Shown here: positions 1 to 6,931 of the stretch, one piece after another
Numbering within the stretch: position 1 is the stretch's first letter
Layout of the letters: every line of letters begins with the position of its first letter
NCBI RefSeq assembly: GCF_000331245.1
Contig: NZ_ANFZ01000002.1
Span: forward strand, 72,001-136,000
Reading direction: 5' to 3'
Source of the DNA: Blastomonas sp. AAP53
GTDB lineage: Bacteria; Pseudomonadota; Alphaproteobacteria; Sphingomonadales; Sphingomonadaceae
Length of the DNA: 64,000 nucleotides
The notes under the pieces: generated by a model
What the model was told of the DNA's origin: nothing
The model's input: the letters and a program-made list of their open reading frames with translations, nothing else
Database searches by the model: none
Program-made: the position numbers and the translations under genes

Positions 1-24
1 GGCGACCGGAATGGCGATGCTCAT
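1..24 (-). CDS. Start of an unidentified gene, cut by the window edge
   Basis: Only the first eight codons are present (Met-Ser-Ile-Ala-Ile-Pro-Val-Ala). The ATG at 24-22 overlaps the TGA of the upstream acyl-CoA dehydrogenase gene in an ATGA arrangement, the same coupling seen between that gene and the P450 before it, so this is probably the next gene of the same leftward operon. Too little is visible to name a product. A partner acyl-CoA dehydrogenase subunit or another beta-oxidation enzyme is a guess from context only. Confidence 0.5.
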
Positions 25-1112
25 GCCGCCACCTTCGCCAGATTGGCCGCATAGGCATCCAGCCCTGACGCCGGATCGCCCAGCCATTGCGAGAGCAGCA
101 GGACGCGCTTGTGCGCATGGCCGATCTCGAGCTCATCGGTGGTGCCCATGCCGCCGTGCAGCTGAACCGCCTCGCGTCCGATGCCGAGCGCGCATTCCGC
201 GACGATCGCCTTCATGCCCGCGATGTCGTGCGGCGCGCCCGAGGTGACCGCCGCGATCAGCGCGCTCCTGGCCTGATCGACAAGCGCATAGGCTTCGACC
301 ATCCGGTGCTGGATCGCCTGGAAGCGCCCGATCGGTTGGCCGAACTGCTCGCGCTGGCGCACATAGGCGAGCGTATCGTCGAACAGCCGCTGCGCGAGCC
401 CCGTCATCTCGGCCGCGGCGATCAGTCGTGTGGTCGCAATCGCCTGCTCGACCGCGTCCCAGTCGAGTTTCAGCCGCGCCTCGGCGGGCACCGCACACTG
501 ACGCAAGGCAATTTCGGCGGCCTCGTTGCCATCGATCACGCGATAGCCCTTGCGCATTACGCCCGGTGCATCGGCGGCAATCACAAACACCGCAGGGCCG
601 CTGTCGCTGAGCGCACTCACCAGCAGCCAGTCCGCGGCCATCCCGCCCAGCACGAAGGTCTTGTCGCCGCTCAGTATAATGCCATTCGAGCTTGGCTTGG
701 CCGTCGTGCCGTGCGGCATCGTGACGTGCCGCCCCTCGGGCTCGAACAATGCCAGTGCGGCGATTGCCTCGCCCGCTGCCAAAGCCTCGATCACCGGATG
801 ATCTGCGGCGAGTCCCGCCCCCGCCAGCAGTATCGGCAGCACCGCGTTTTCCAGCCAGTTGTCCGACGATATGCGCTGGCCAAAGCTCTCGCCCACCGCG
901 ACCAGATCGAGCAGGCTGCTGCCAAGCCCGCCCTTGTCCTCAGCGAGCGCCATCGCGGTCAGCCCGAGCTCGGCCATCGCCTGCCAACGCGCACGATCGA
1001 TCCCGCCGGGTTGCGCGCGCTGGCCCTTGCGTGCGGCAATGTCGCGGCCCTCCAGAAACCGCTCGACCGAGGCGCGGAACAGCAGCTGGCTCTCATCATA
1101 ATCGAAGTTCAT
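21..1112 (-). CDS. Acyl-CoA dehydrogenase family protein
   Basis: This 363-residue protein is a flavin-dependent acyl-CoA dehydrogenase, which would introduce an alpha-beta double bond into an acyl-CoA thioester in the cytoplasm. It opens with the usual MNFDYDESQ-type helix. It carries the C-terminal family signatures RQREQFGQPIGRFQAIQHR and QLHGGMGTTDE. The length matches the short subunits of heteromeric dehydrogenases used for steroid-like or branched acyl chains, so a partner subunit may follow. The start at 1112 is chosen because it overlaps the P450 stop by four bases (ATGA); a longer in-frame reading would run far into the P450 gene. The substrate is not predictable from sequence. Confidence 0.9.
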   Translation of the reverse strand: MNFDYDESQLLFRASVERFLEGRDIAARKGQRAQPGGIDRARWQAMAELGLTAMALAEDKGGLGSSLLDLVAVGESFGQRISSDNWLENAVLPILLAGAGLAADHPVIEALAAGEAIAALALFEPEGRHVTMPHGTTAKPSSNGIILSGDKTFVLGGMAADWLLVSALSDSGPAVFVIAADAPGVMRKGYRVIDGNEAAEIALRQCAVPAEARLKLDWDAVEQAIATTRLIAAAEMTGLAQRLFDDTLAYVRQREQFGQPIGRFQAIQHRMVEAYALVDQARSALIAAVTSGAPHDIAGMKAIVAECALGIGREAVQLHGGMGTTDELEIGHAHKRVLLLSQWLGDPASGLDAYAANLAKVAA

Positions 1113-2347
1113 GGCGTCTGCTCGAAACGCACCGGCACGCAGGACGGACCCCGCAGCATCATGTTGGGGTGATAGGCGATCGCGGTTTCGTCGGTCAGCG
1201 TGATACCGGTAATGCGCGGCAGCAGCTCCTCGAACGCCACGGTCATCTCCTTGCGGCTGAGCATGTTGCCGACGCACATGTGAATGCCCCTCCCGAATGC
1301 CAGATGGGTGCGCGCATTGGCGCGGTCAGCCAGGAAACGGTCAGGCTCCTCATAGCGTTCCGGATCGCGGTTGGCGGCGGCATAGCGCATCATCACCATG
1401 GAGCCCGCGGGCAGGGTGACTCCGCCGAGTTCTGCGTCCTGCTTCATCACGCGCCAGATGCCCGACGAGGCGCTGGCCAGCCGCAGCATTTCCTCGACCA
1501 TATTGGGGATGATCTTGGGGTCGGCCTTGGCCTTGGCAAGCTCGGACGGGTTGCGTGCCAGCAGGATGATGCCCTCGGCGAGCGTCGCGGTGGTGGTTTC
1601 ATTGCCCGCAACGAGCAATTGCTGCACGATCGAGAGCAGTTCGCCGTCGTCCAATGGCCGCTCGCCGTCGATCTGGGCGTGGACCAGGTCGGACAGCAGA
1701 TCGTCAGTGGGGTTGGCACGCCGCAGGTCCATCTGCGCCTTGATCGCGTGCTGGAACTCGACCACCTCGCGCGCGCATTGCAGCTCGCGCTCTAGTGGCA
1801 CCATGCCGCCCAGCCGGTCGACGAACGCATCGGTCCAGCGCTTGATCGTGCCGGGCTCCTCGTGCGTGAGCCCCAGCTGCTCGGAGATCATCCGGATCGG
1901 CAGCGGCATCGCAAAATCGCGGACGAAATCGATGTCGTCTTTGACAAGCATCTGATCGATGAGGTCACGCGCAATCTCGCGGATATGCGCTTCGAGCTTG
2001 TTCACGCGCGGCGCGGAGAACGCCAGGTTCACCAGCTTGCGAAAGCGGGTGTGCACCGGCGGATCGGCGGTCAGCAGCGTATCGACCTGCGGCCAGCCGT
2101 CCTCCAGGATCGCCTTGACCTCGGGGTCTTCGGACCGCGCGCCCGAAAGCACCGCCTGGAAGTTGTTCGAGAATTCATCCGTGCGCGCGGTCGCCTCGCT
2201 GACGAGCTTGTGGCTGAGCACCAGATACAGGCCGCTCGCCGCATCGTGATACACGGGCTGGCTGGGGATGTGCTGCTGGTAGAAGGCAAACGGGTCGGAC
2301 AGCACGTCCGGATGGAAAAAGCTTGTCTGCTCTGCCGCCACCGTCAC
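1109..2347 (-). CDS. Cytochrome P450 monooxygenase
   Basis: This 412-residue soluble bacterial P450 inserts one oxygen atom from O2 into an organic substrate. Visible hallmarks are the I-helix AGNETTT (Ala-Gly, acid-Thr pair for oxygen activation), an EEMLR ExxR motif, and the heme-binding loop FGRGIHMCVG with Cys358 as thiolate ligand. There is no membrane anchor, so it should need a ferredoxin and reductase; the Rieske-type ferredoxin downstream is not the usual 2Fe-2S partner. It leads an operon with the overlapping acyl-CoA dehydrogenase gene, which suggests hydroxylation before or during degradation of a hydrophobic acid or terpenoid. The substrate remains unknown. Confidence 0.93.
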   Translation of the reverse strand: MTVAAEQTSFFHPDVLSDPFAFYQQHIPSQPVYHDAASGLYLVLSHKLVSEATARTDEFSNNFQAVLSGARSEDPEVKAILEDGWPQVDTLLTADPPVHTRFRKLVNLAFSAPRVNKLEAHIREIARDLIDQMLVKDDIDFVRDFAMPLPIRMISEQLGLTHEEPGTIKRWTDAFVDRLGGMVPLERELQCAREVVEFQHAIKAQMDLRRANPTDDLLSDLVHAQIDGERPLDDGELLSIVQQLLVAGNETTTATLAEGIILLARNPSELAKAKADPKIIPNMVEEMLRLASASSGIWRVMKQDAELGGVTLPAGSMVMMRYAAANRDPERYEEPDRFLADRANARTHLAFGRGIHMCVGNMLSRKEMTVAFEELLPRITGITLTDETAIAYHPNMMLRGPSCVPVRFEQTP

Positions 2348-2516
2348 CGCCCGCTCCTGCCATCGTCTTGTGTCATTCCATTGTCATAGCCTTGCGACGT
2401 GGCGAGCGGCGATAGTCGAAAATGCTAGGGCGGGATGAACCGAGCGGATAACGAAAATTGCGTAATTTGTGTTACTGGGCTAATATCAGGCGGAAATATC
2501 GAGAAGGACCAAGACC

Positions 2517-2762
2517 GTGAACGTATCGATTGGCGAACGCTGGGAAGACTATGTCGCCGCGCTGCTCAAGACCGGGCGCTATGGCTCGGCGAGCGAGATC
2601 ATTCGCGAAGGGCTGCGGCTGGTAGAGGAGCGTGAGGCGAAGCTGGCGGCGCTGCGTGAGACGATTGAGGCTTCTCTTGCACGCGGCGGCGAAAACAATG
2701 ATGATGATGTTGATCAGCGTCTCGAAAAAGCAGCTGAGGAACTCATGTCGCAGGGATATTAG
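2517..2762 (+). CDS. parD: ParD-type antitoxin
   Basis: This 81-residue protein has a short ribbon-helix-helix N-terminus (MNVSIGERWEDYVAALLKTG, then a SASEIIREGLRLVEE helix) and an acidic, Asn/Asp-rich C-terminal tail. That is the layout of ParD/CopG antitoxins, which bind their own promoter and wrap the toxin. Start is GTG at 2517, eight bases after a GAGAAGGA ribosome-binding site. The gene abuts the toxin gene with no spacer. The preceding 170 bp are markedly AT-richer than the surrounding cluster, which fits a recently acquired toxin-antitoxin module. Confidence 0.88.
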   Translation: MNVSIGERWEDYVAALLKTGRYGSASEIIREGLRLVEEREAKLAALRETIEASLARGGENNDDDVDQRLEKAAEELMSQGY

Positions 2763-3068
2763 GTGAGGAAGCTCGTTTATCTCGACTCGGCAACTGATGA
2801 TCTCATCGAAATTCTGAGATATGTTACGACTGAAAGTGCCAATCTTTCGGTGGGAACAGCGTTTGTCTCGAAACTGCGCGCCAGATGCGCGCACCTTGCT
2901 TCGCTTCCCGGAACACTCGGCTCTGATCGTGGGGAGTGCGTCCCCAGGCTCAGAAGCGTATCCTCATATGGCTACATCATCTTCTTCAGATACGCGGAAG
3001 AACGGTTGGAAGTCGTCAATATCCTCCACGCCAGCCGCGATGTGCAGGCGCATTTCGACAACGATTGA
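2763..3068 (+). CDS. parE: ParE/RelE-family toxin
   Basis: This 101-residue protein belongs to the RelE/ParE toxin superfamily: an N-terminal beta strand (KLVYLDSATDDLIEI), two helices, and the C-terminal strand pair ending in a VVNILHASRDV motif typical of ParE. ParE toxins inhibit DNA gyrase, whereas RelE relatives cleave mRNA; the fit here is closer to ParE because the antitoxin is ParD-like. GTG start at 2763 directly follows the antitoxin TAG, so translation is coupled. The pair is oriented against the flanking catabolic genes and ends eight bases before the convergent SDR stop. Confidence 0.87.
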   Translation: MRKLVYLDSATDDLIEILRYVTTESANLSVGTAFVSKLRARCAHLASLPGTLGSDRGECVPRLRSVSSYGYIIFFRYAEERLEVVNILHASRDVQAHFDND

Positions 3069-3076
3069 CCGCCCGC

Positions 3077-3799
3077 TCAGCTGTGCGTCATCACCCCTCC
3101 ATCGGCGATAATGCCCTGGCCGGTGATGAAGCGCGCATCGTCGCTCGCCAGAAACGCGATGACATCAGCAATGTCTTCGGGCTGGCCCAGCCGCTTGAGC
3201 GCGGACTTGTCGCGATAATAATCCGCCGCCTCGCCATTCTCGAGCATGCCGCGTGTCATGCCGGTGACGATGCAACCGGGCTGCACGCAGTTGACCGTCA
3301 CGCCATAGGGGCCCAGTTCCATCGCCAGCGAGCGGGTGAAGCCCAGGATCGCGTGCTTGGATGCGGCATAGGCGCCCAGCCCCGCATCGCCGTAGCGCGA
3401 CAGGATCGACCCGGTGTTGATCACGCGTCCCGCCTTGGACGCCTTGAGCAGCGCCAGGCACGCCTTGGACAGCCGCGCAGGCGCGAGCAGGTTGACGTCG
3501 AGCCCGAACTGCCACTGCTCGTCGGTCAGGTCCTCGAGCGTGCCCACCGGACACACGCCAGCGTTGTTGATCAGGATATCGAGCCCGCCCAGCTGGCCTT
3601 GAGCAGCGGCGGCCAGCGTGACGATCGCCTGCGGGTCGGCGAGGTTCGCGACATGGTTGAACGTGCCCGCCAAACCCTCGCTGCTGATGTCGCAGGCCAG
3701 CACCATTGCGCCATCGGCGAGCAATCGCCGGACCGTGGCCTGGCCTATTCCCGATGCTGCCCCGGTGACGAGGGCCTTGCGTCCGTTGAGTCTGCTCAT
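3077..3799 (-). CDS. Short-chain dehydrogenase/reductase (SDR)
   Basis: This 240-residue classical SDR is an NAD(P)-dependent oxidoreductase of alcohols or ketones. The Rossmann motif TGAASGIG lies near residues 12-19, the NNAG motif near 78, and the catalytic Tyr-Lys pair is in YAASK. The C-terminal GQGIIADGG is the usual SDR closing strand. It is one of three SDRs in this leftward cluster, so it probably handles a hydroxyl/keto step of the same unknown pathway. The start at 3799 gives the standard KALVTGAASG N-terminus with no excess residues. Confidence 0.93.
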   Translation of the reverse strand: MSRLNGRKALVTGAASGIGQATVRRLLADGAMVLACDISSEGLAGTFNHVANLADPQAIVTLAAAAQGQLGGLDILINNAGVCPVGTLEDLTDEQWQFGLDVNLLAPARLSKACLALLKASKAGRVINTGSILSRYGDAGLGAYAASKHAILGFTRSLAMELGPYGVTVNCVQPGCIVTGMTRGMLENGEAADYYRDKSALKRLGQPEDIADVIAFLASDDARFITGQGIIADGGVMTHS

Positions 3800-3878
3800 G
3801 CTCGTTCCTTTGCGGGTGGGGAATGGATCATCTGCGCACCATCCATGGTGCGTGTCCAGCCCATCAGATCTTGGGTGC

Positions 3879-4892
3879 TCAGGCGATCTTGAGGATCATC
3901 TTGCCCTGGTTCGATCCTTCGAACAGCCGCAGGAACGCTGGCAACGCATTGTCCAGCCCCTCGTCGACATGCTCGTCGACCACCAGCCGGCCCGATGCCG
4001 CCCATTCGCCCATCTTCGCAGCCCCCTCGGCAAAGCGCCCGACATAATCGGCGACCAGCAGCCCGCGGATCGAGGCGCGGTGGACGATCAGTTGCCAGAT
4101 GTTGCGCGCGCCCACCGGCTGGGGTGCATTGTATTCGCTGATCAGCCCGCACAGCCCGATGCGCGCGCCATGCCGCAGGTTCATCAGGCCCGCATCGAGG
4201 ATATCGCCGCCGACATTCTCGAAAATGACATCGACGCCGTCGGGGGCGACCGCCTTGATCGCGGCATCGAGCGCGGCGGCATCCTTGCCGCGATAGTCGA
4301 TCGCGTGGTCGAACCCGTAGCGATCCTTCAGCTGCGCGCATTTCTCCGCGCCGCCCGCGATGCCGATGGTGGTGCAGCCCATGATCTTGGCGATCTGGCC
4401 GACCAGCGAGCCCACGGCCCCTGCAGCGCCGGTCACCAGCACGACGTCGCCGACCATGGGTTCGCACACGTCGATAAACCCGAAATAGGCGGTCATCCCC
4501 ACCGCACCGAACAACGAGAGATAGTTGGTGACCGAGGGCACCGCGGCAGGGTCGATCGGCTGGGTAAAGCCGCCCTGAACGCCGATCGAATAATCCTCGA
4601 TGGCATTGAGCCCCAGCACCCATTGGCCCTTGGCAAAGCCCTCGGCGCGGCTTTCCTCGACCACGCCGATGGTGCTGGCGCGCACCGGGGCGCCGAGCGG
4701 GATCGGCGGCATGTAGCTTTCCGCATCGGACATCCAGCCGCGCATCGCCGGATCGAGCGAGGCGTAATGGTTCCGGATCAGGAACTGGCCGTCCGCCAGC
4801 GCGGGCAGCGCCGAGGTTTCCAGCGCGAAATCGTCGGCGACCGGCGCGCCATCGGGGCGGCGCTTGAGGATGAACTGGCGGTTGCTGGTCAT
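3879..4892 (-). CDS. Zinc-free MDR family NADP-dependent oxidoreductase (CurA/prostaglandin reductase-like)
   Basis: The 337-residue protein matches the leukotriene B4 12-hydroxydehydrogenase/CurA branch of medium-chain reductases, which use NADPH to reduce the double bond of alpha,beta-unsaturated ketones. Evidence is the N-terminus with DPAMRGWMSD, the cofactor motif TGAAGAVGSLVGQIAK, the IFENVGG strand and lack of the zinc-binding cysteines of alcohol dehydrogenases. The start at 4892 begins MTSNRQFILK, as expected; upstream in-frame sequence overlaps the neighbouring SDR and is not family-like. A second member of the same family lies at 14840, on the opposite strand. Confidence 0.92.
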   Translation of the reverse strand: MTSNRQFILKRRPDGAPVADDFALETSALPALADGQFLIRNHYASLDPAMRGWMSDAESYMPPIPLGAPVRASTIGVVEESRAEGFAKGQWVLGLNAIEDYSIGVQGGFTQPIDPAAVPSVTNYLSLFGAVGMTAYFGFIDVCEPMVGDVVLVTGAAGAVGSLVGQIAKIMGCTTIGIAGGAEKCAQLKDRYGFDHAIDYRGKDAAALDAAIKAVAPDGVDVIFENVGGDILDAGLMNLRHGARIGLCGLISEYNAPQPVGARNIWQLIVHRASIRGLLVADYVGRFAEGAAKMGEWAASGRLVVDEHVDEGLDNALPAFLRLFEGSNQGKMILKIA

Positions 4893-4923
4893 GAGGATGC
4901 GTCTCCGGGAAAAAAGGGAAAGA

Positions 4924-5676
4924 TCAGTCTGCGCCGCGCCCGCCATCGACCAGCATCGCGGTGCCGGTGACCATGCGCGCAGCGGGGCTGGCAAGGAAGG
5001 TGGCGGCGCTGGCGATATCCTCGGCCGTGCCGACTCGCTGGAGGGCATTGCCGTCCATCACGAAGGCCTTGACCGCGTCGTTGTCGCCATAGGCTCCGGT
5101 GATCATCTCGGTATAGATCACGCCGGGGTTGAGCGAGTTGACGCGCACCTTGGGGTCCATCTGCGCACCTTCCAATGCGGCGACCCGGCTGAAATGCGTC
5201 ACCGCCGCCTTGGCCGCGCAATAGGCCGCGCAGTCGTCGAGCCCGATCAGCCCGGCGAGCGAGGAGATGTTGACGATCGAGCCCGCGCTTTGCGTGTCGC
5301 GCATCATCCGCAGCCCGTATTTGGTGCCCAGCACCACGCTTTCGACATCTGCGGTCCAAAGCTCGCGGAACTCTGCCAGCGTGGTATCGGGCAGCGGCTT
5401 CGAGAAGAACGAGCCTGCCGAGTTGATCAGCGCATCGACCGAAGTGTGCGCGGAGGTGACGGTGTTGGCAAAAGCGGCCCAGTCGGATTCGCTTGTGACG
5501 TCAAAGCTGTGGAACTCGGCTGTCCCCCCGGCGGCCTGCACCTGCCGCACGGTTTCCGCGCCGCGGTCCGGATTGCGTCCGGTCGCGATGATGTGGAAGC
5601 CCGCGCGTGCGAGGCGCAGCGCGGTGGCACGGCCGATGCCCGAGGTCGCTCCGGTGACGATGGCTGTCTGCGTCAT
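4924..5676 (-). CDS. Short-chain dehydrogenase/reductase (SDR)
   Basis: This 250-residue classical SDR has the TGATSGIG cofactor loop at residues 8-15, NSAG instead of the usual NNAG, a serine in NISSLAG, and the catalytic Tyr/Lys in YCAAK. It ends with the GTAMLVDGG strand. The start at 5676 gives MTQTAIVTGA, typical of the family; in-frame codons further upstream run into a palindromic intergenic repeat and are not coding. It sits 31 bp before the MDR reductase gene and is probably cotranscribed with it. Substrate unknown. Confidence 0.92.
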   Translation of the reverse strand: MTQTAIVTGATSGIGRATALRLARAGFHIIATGRNPDRGAETVRQVQAAGGTAEFHSFDVTSESDWAAFANTVTSAHTSVDALINSAGSFFSKPLPDTTLAEFRELWTADVESVVLGTKYGLRMMRDTQSAGSIVNISSLAGLIGLDDCAAYCAAKAAVTHFSRVAALEGAQMDPKVRVNSLNPGVIYTEMITGAYGDNDAVKAFVMDGNALQRVGTAEDIASAATFLASPAARMVTGTAMLVDGGRGAD

Positions 5677-5693
5677 ACTGCCCCCACCCGTTT

Positions 5694-5760
5694 TTCCCGA
5701 GCGAAGTCGAGGGACGCAACCACTGCCCTTGCGCATACGTCCCTCGACTTCGCTCGGGAA
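5694..5760. repeat. Perfect 23-bp inverted repeat between two SDR genes
   Basis: Arms at 5694-5716 and 5738-5760 are exact reverse complements with a 21-bp spacer, containing the core TCCCGAGCGAAGTCGAGGGA. The same core recurs in the palindrome at 14703-14807. The element lies in the 112-bp gap between two leftward genes and could form a strong RNA hairpin, splitting or stabilising the transcript. It resembles dispersed REP-like palindromes rather than a classical terminator, since no T-tract follows. Confidence 0.85.
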
Positions 5761-5788
5761 CACGGAGGGGTTTTAGACCGGGCCGTCA

Positions 5789-6553
5789 TCACGTCAAACT
5801 CCATCCGCCATCGACCACCATCTGCGTGGCGGTCATGAACGAGGATTCCTCGCTGATCAGGAACAGGATGCTCTCGGCGATGTCCTCGGGCTCCTGCGGG
5901 ACGCCCAGCGGAACGTCGGTCCAGTGCGCGGGGTCGTTCATCGCGCCCGGTGGCATTGCGCCTTCGAGCAGGGGGGTGCGGGTGGGGCCGGGGCAGACGG
6001 CGTTGACGCGGATCATGTCGCCCTTGCGACCGACCTCGACCCCGACCGCGCGGGCCATGTTGGCCATCGCCGCCTTTGCGACCGCATAGGCCGAAATCGT
6101 GGGCGCGGCGCAATTGGCCATCACCGATGCAGTCAGCACGATGCTGCCTGTAGCAGGCTTTCCGTCCGCCTGGGCGCGCATCTGCGCCACCGCACGTTGC
6201 AGGCCGATGAAGCTGCCCTCGACATGCACCTGGTTGAGACTGCGGAACCGCGCCATGTCGAGATCGATGATCGGCTCGTAGTTGACGATCCCGGCGTTCG
6301 AAACGAGCGCATCAAGTCGGCCATAATGATGCACGGCCGCGGTGATGGCATTGTCCCAGTCATCCTCGCTGGTGACATCATGCTTCAGACCGATGCAGTG
6401 GCAATCGGCGGCAACACCCTGGATCCGCTCCCCATCGAGGTCGGTGGCAATCACATGCGCGCCGCGTTCCGCCGCCAGCCGCGCGGTGGCCGCACCAATG
6501 CCCGATGCCGCGCCGGTGATCAGCACCACCTTGTCCTTCACATCAAATGTCAT
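5789..6553 (-). CDS. Short-chain dehydrogenase/reductase (SDR)
   Basis: This is a 254-residue classical SDR. Seen: TGAASGIG cofactor loop near residue 14, Asp in IATDLDGE suggesting NAD(H) preference, SNAG motif, a TASV serine, and the Tyr-Lys pair in YAVAK. The C-terminus MVVDGGWSLT is typical. Its ATG overlaps the stop of the upstream Rieske? No: the Rieske stop (6550-6552) and this ATG (6553-6551) form an ATGA overlap, so the Rieske gene is upstream and translation is coupled. This ties the SDR to the Rieske-molybdoenzyme pair. Confidence 0.92.
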   Translation of the reverse strand: MTFDVKDKVVLITGAASGIGAATARLAAERGAHVIATDLDGERIQGVAADCHCIGLKHDVTSEDDWDNAITAAVHHYGRLDALVSNAGIVNYEPIIDLDMARFRSLNQVHVEGSFIGLQRAVAQMRAQADGKPATGSIVLTASVMANCAAPTISAYAVAKAAMANMARAVGVEVGRKGDMIRVNAVCPGPTRTPLLEGAMPPGAMNDPAHWTDVPLGVPQEPEDIAESILFLISEESSFMTATQMVVDGGWSLT

Positions 6554-6861
6554 GCATCCATATCCAGTTCGATCAGACCGTCATTCTCCCGCACCGGCCA
6601 GGTCCTGATGCCGCAATGCGCGGGCGGGCCCTTGGCAGCGCCGGTGCCGATATCGAATCGCGCGCCATGGTGCGGACAGATCACATGCCCGCGCCGCAAT
6701 CGTGCGCCGGCCAGCGGAAGCATGGCATGGCTGCACAAGCCGTCCACGGCAAAAAGCCTGCCCTCGCCATCGCGCGCGATCAGAAATGCTGCACCTGAAT
6801 GCTGCACAAACCGGGTGGTGCCCGGTGAAATATCGGACGGGGTGACGGGCGTGAATGCCAT
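6550..6861 (-). CDS. Rieske [2Fe-2S] ferredoxin
   Basis: This 103-residue protein is a small soluble Rieske protein that would carry single electrons. Ligands are clear: CSH (Cys43, His45) and CPHH (Cys62, His65), the C-x-H...C-x2-H pattern, with the cluster loop GARFDIGTGAAKGPPA. The start is uncertain: ATG at 6861 gives the family-like N-terminus MAFTPVTPSD, whereas ATG at 6921 would add 20 residues and lie 11 bases after the molybdoenzyme stop. It sits directly downstream of the molybdopterin oxidoreductase, so it is a plausible electron donor or acceptor for that enzyme, or for an oxygenase elsewhere. Confidence 0.88.
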   Translation of the reverse strand: MAFTPVTPSDISPGTTRFVQHSGAAFLIARDGEGRLFAVDGLCSHAMLPLAGARLRRGHVICPHHGARFDIGTGAAKGPPAHCGIRTWPVRENDGLIELDMDA

Positions 6862-6931
6862 GGGATATGTGATGGCCGAGATTGGATCGGCCTGCAATCC
6901 TGCCAGGAGGGAGGGGCGCATTTGCGCTGGT

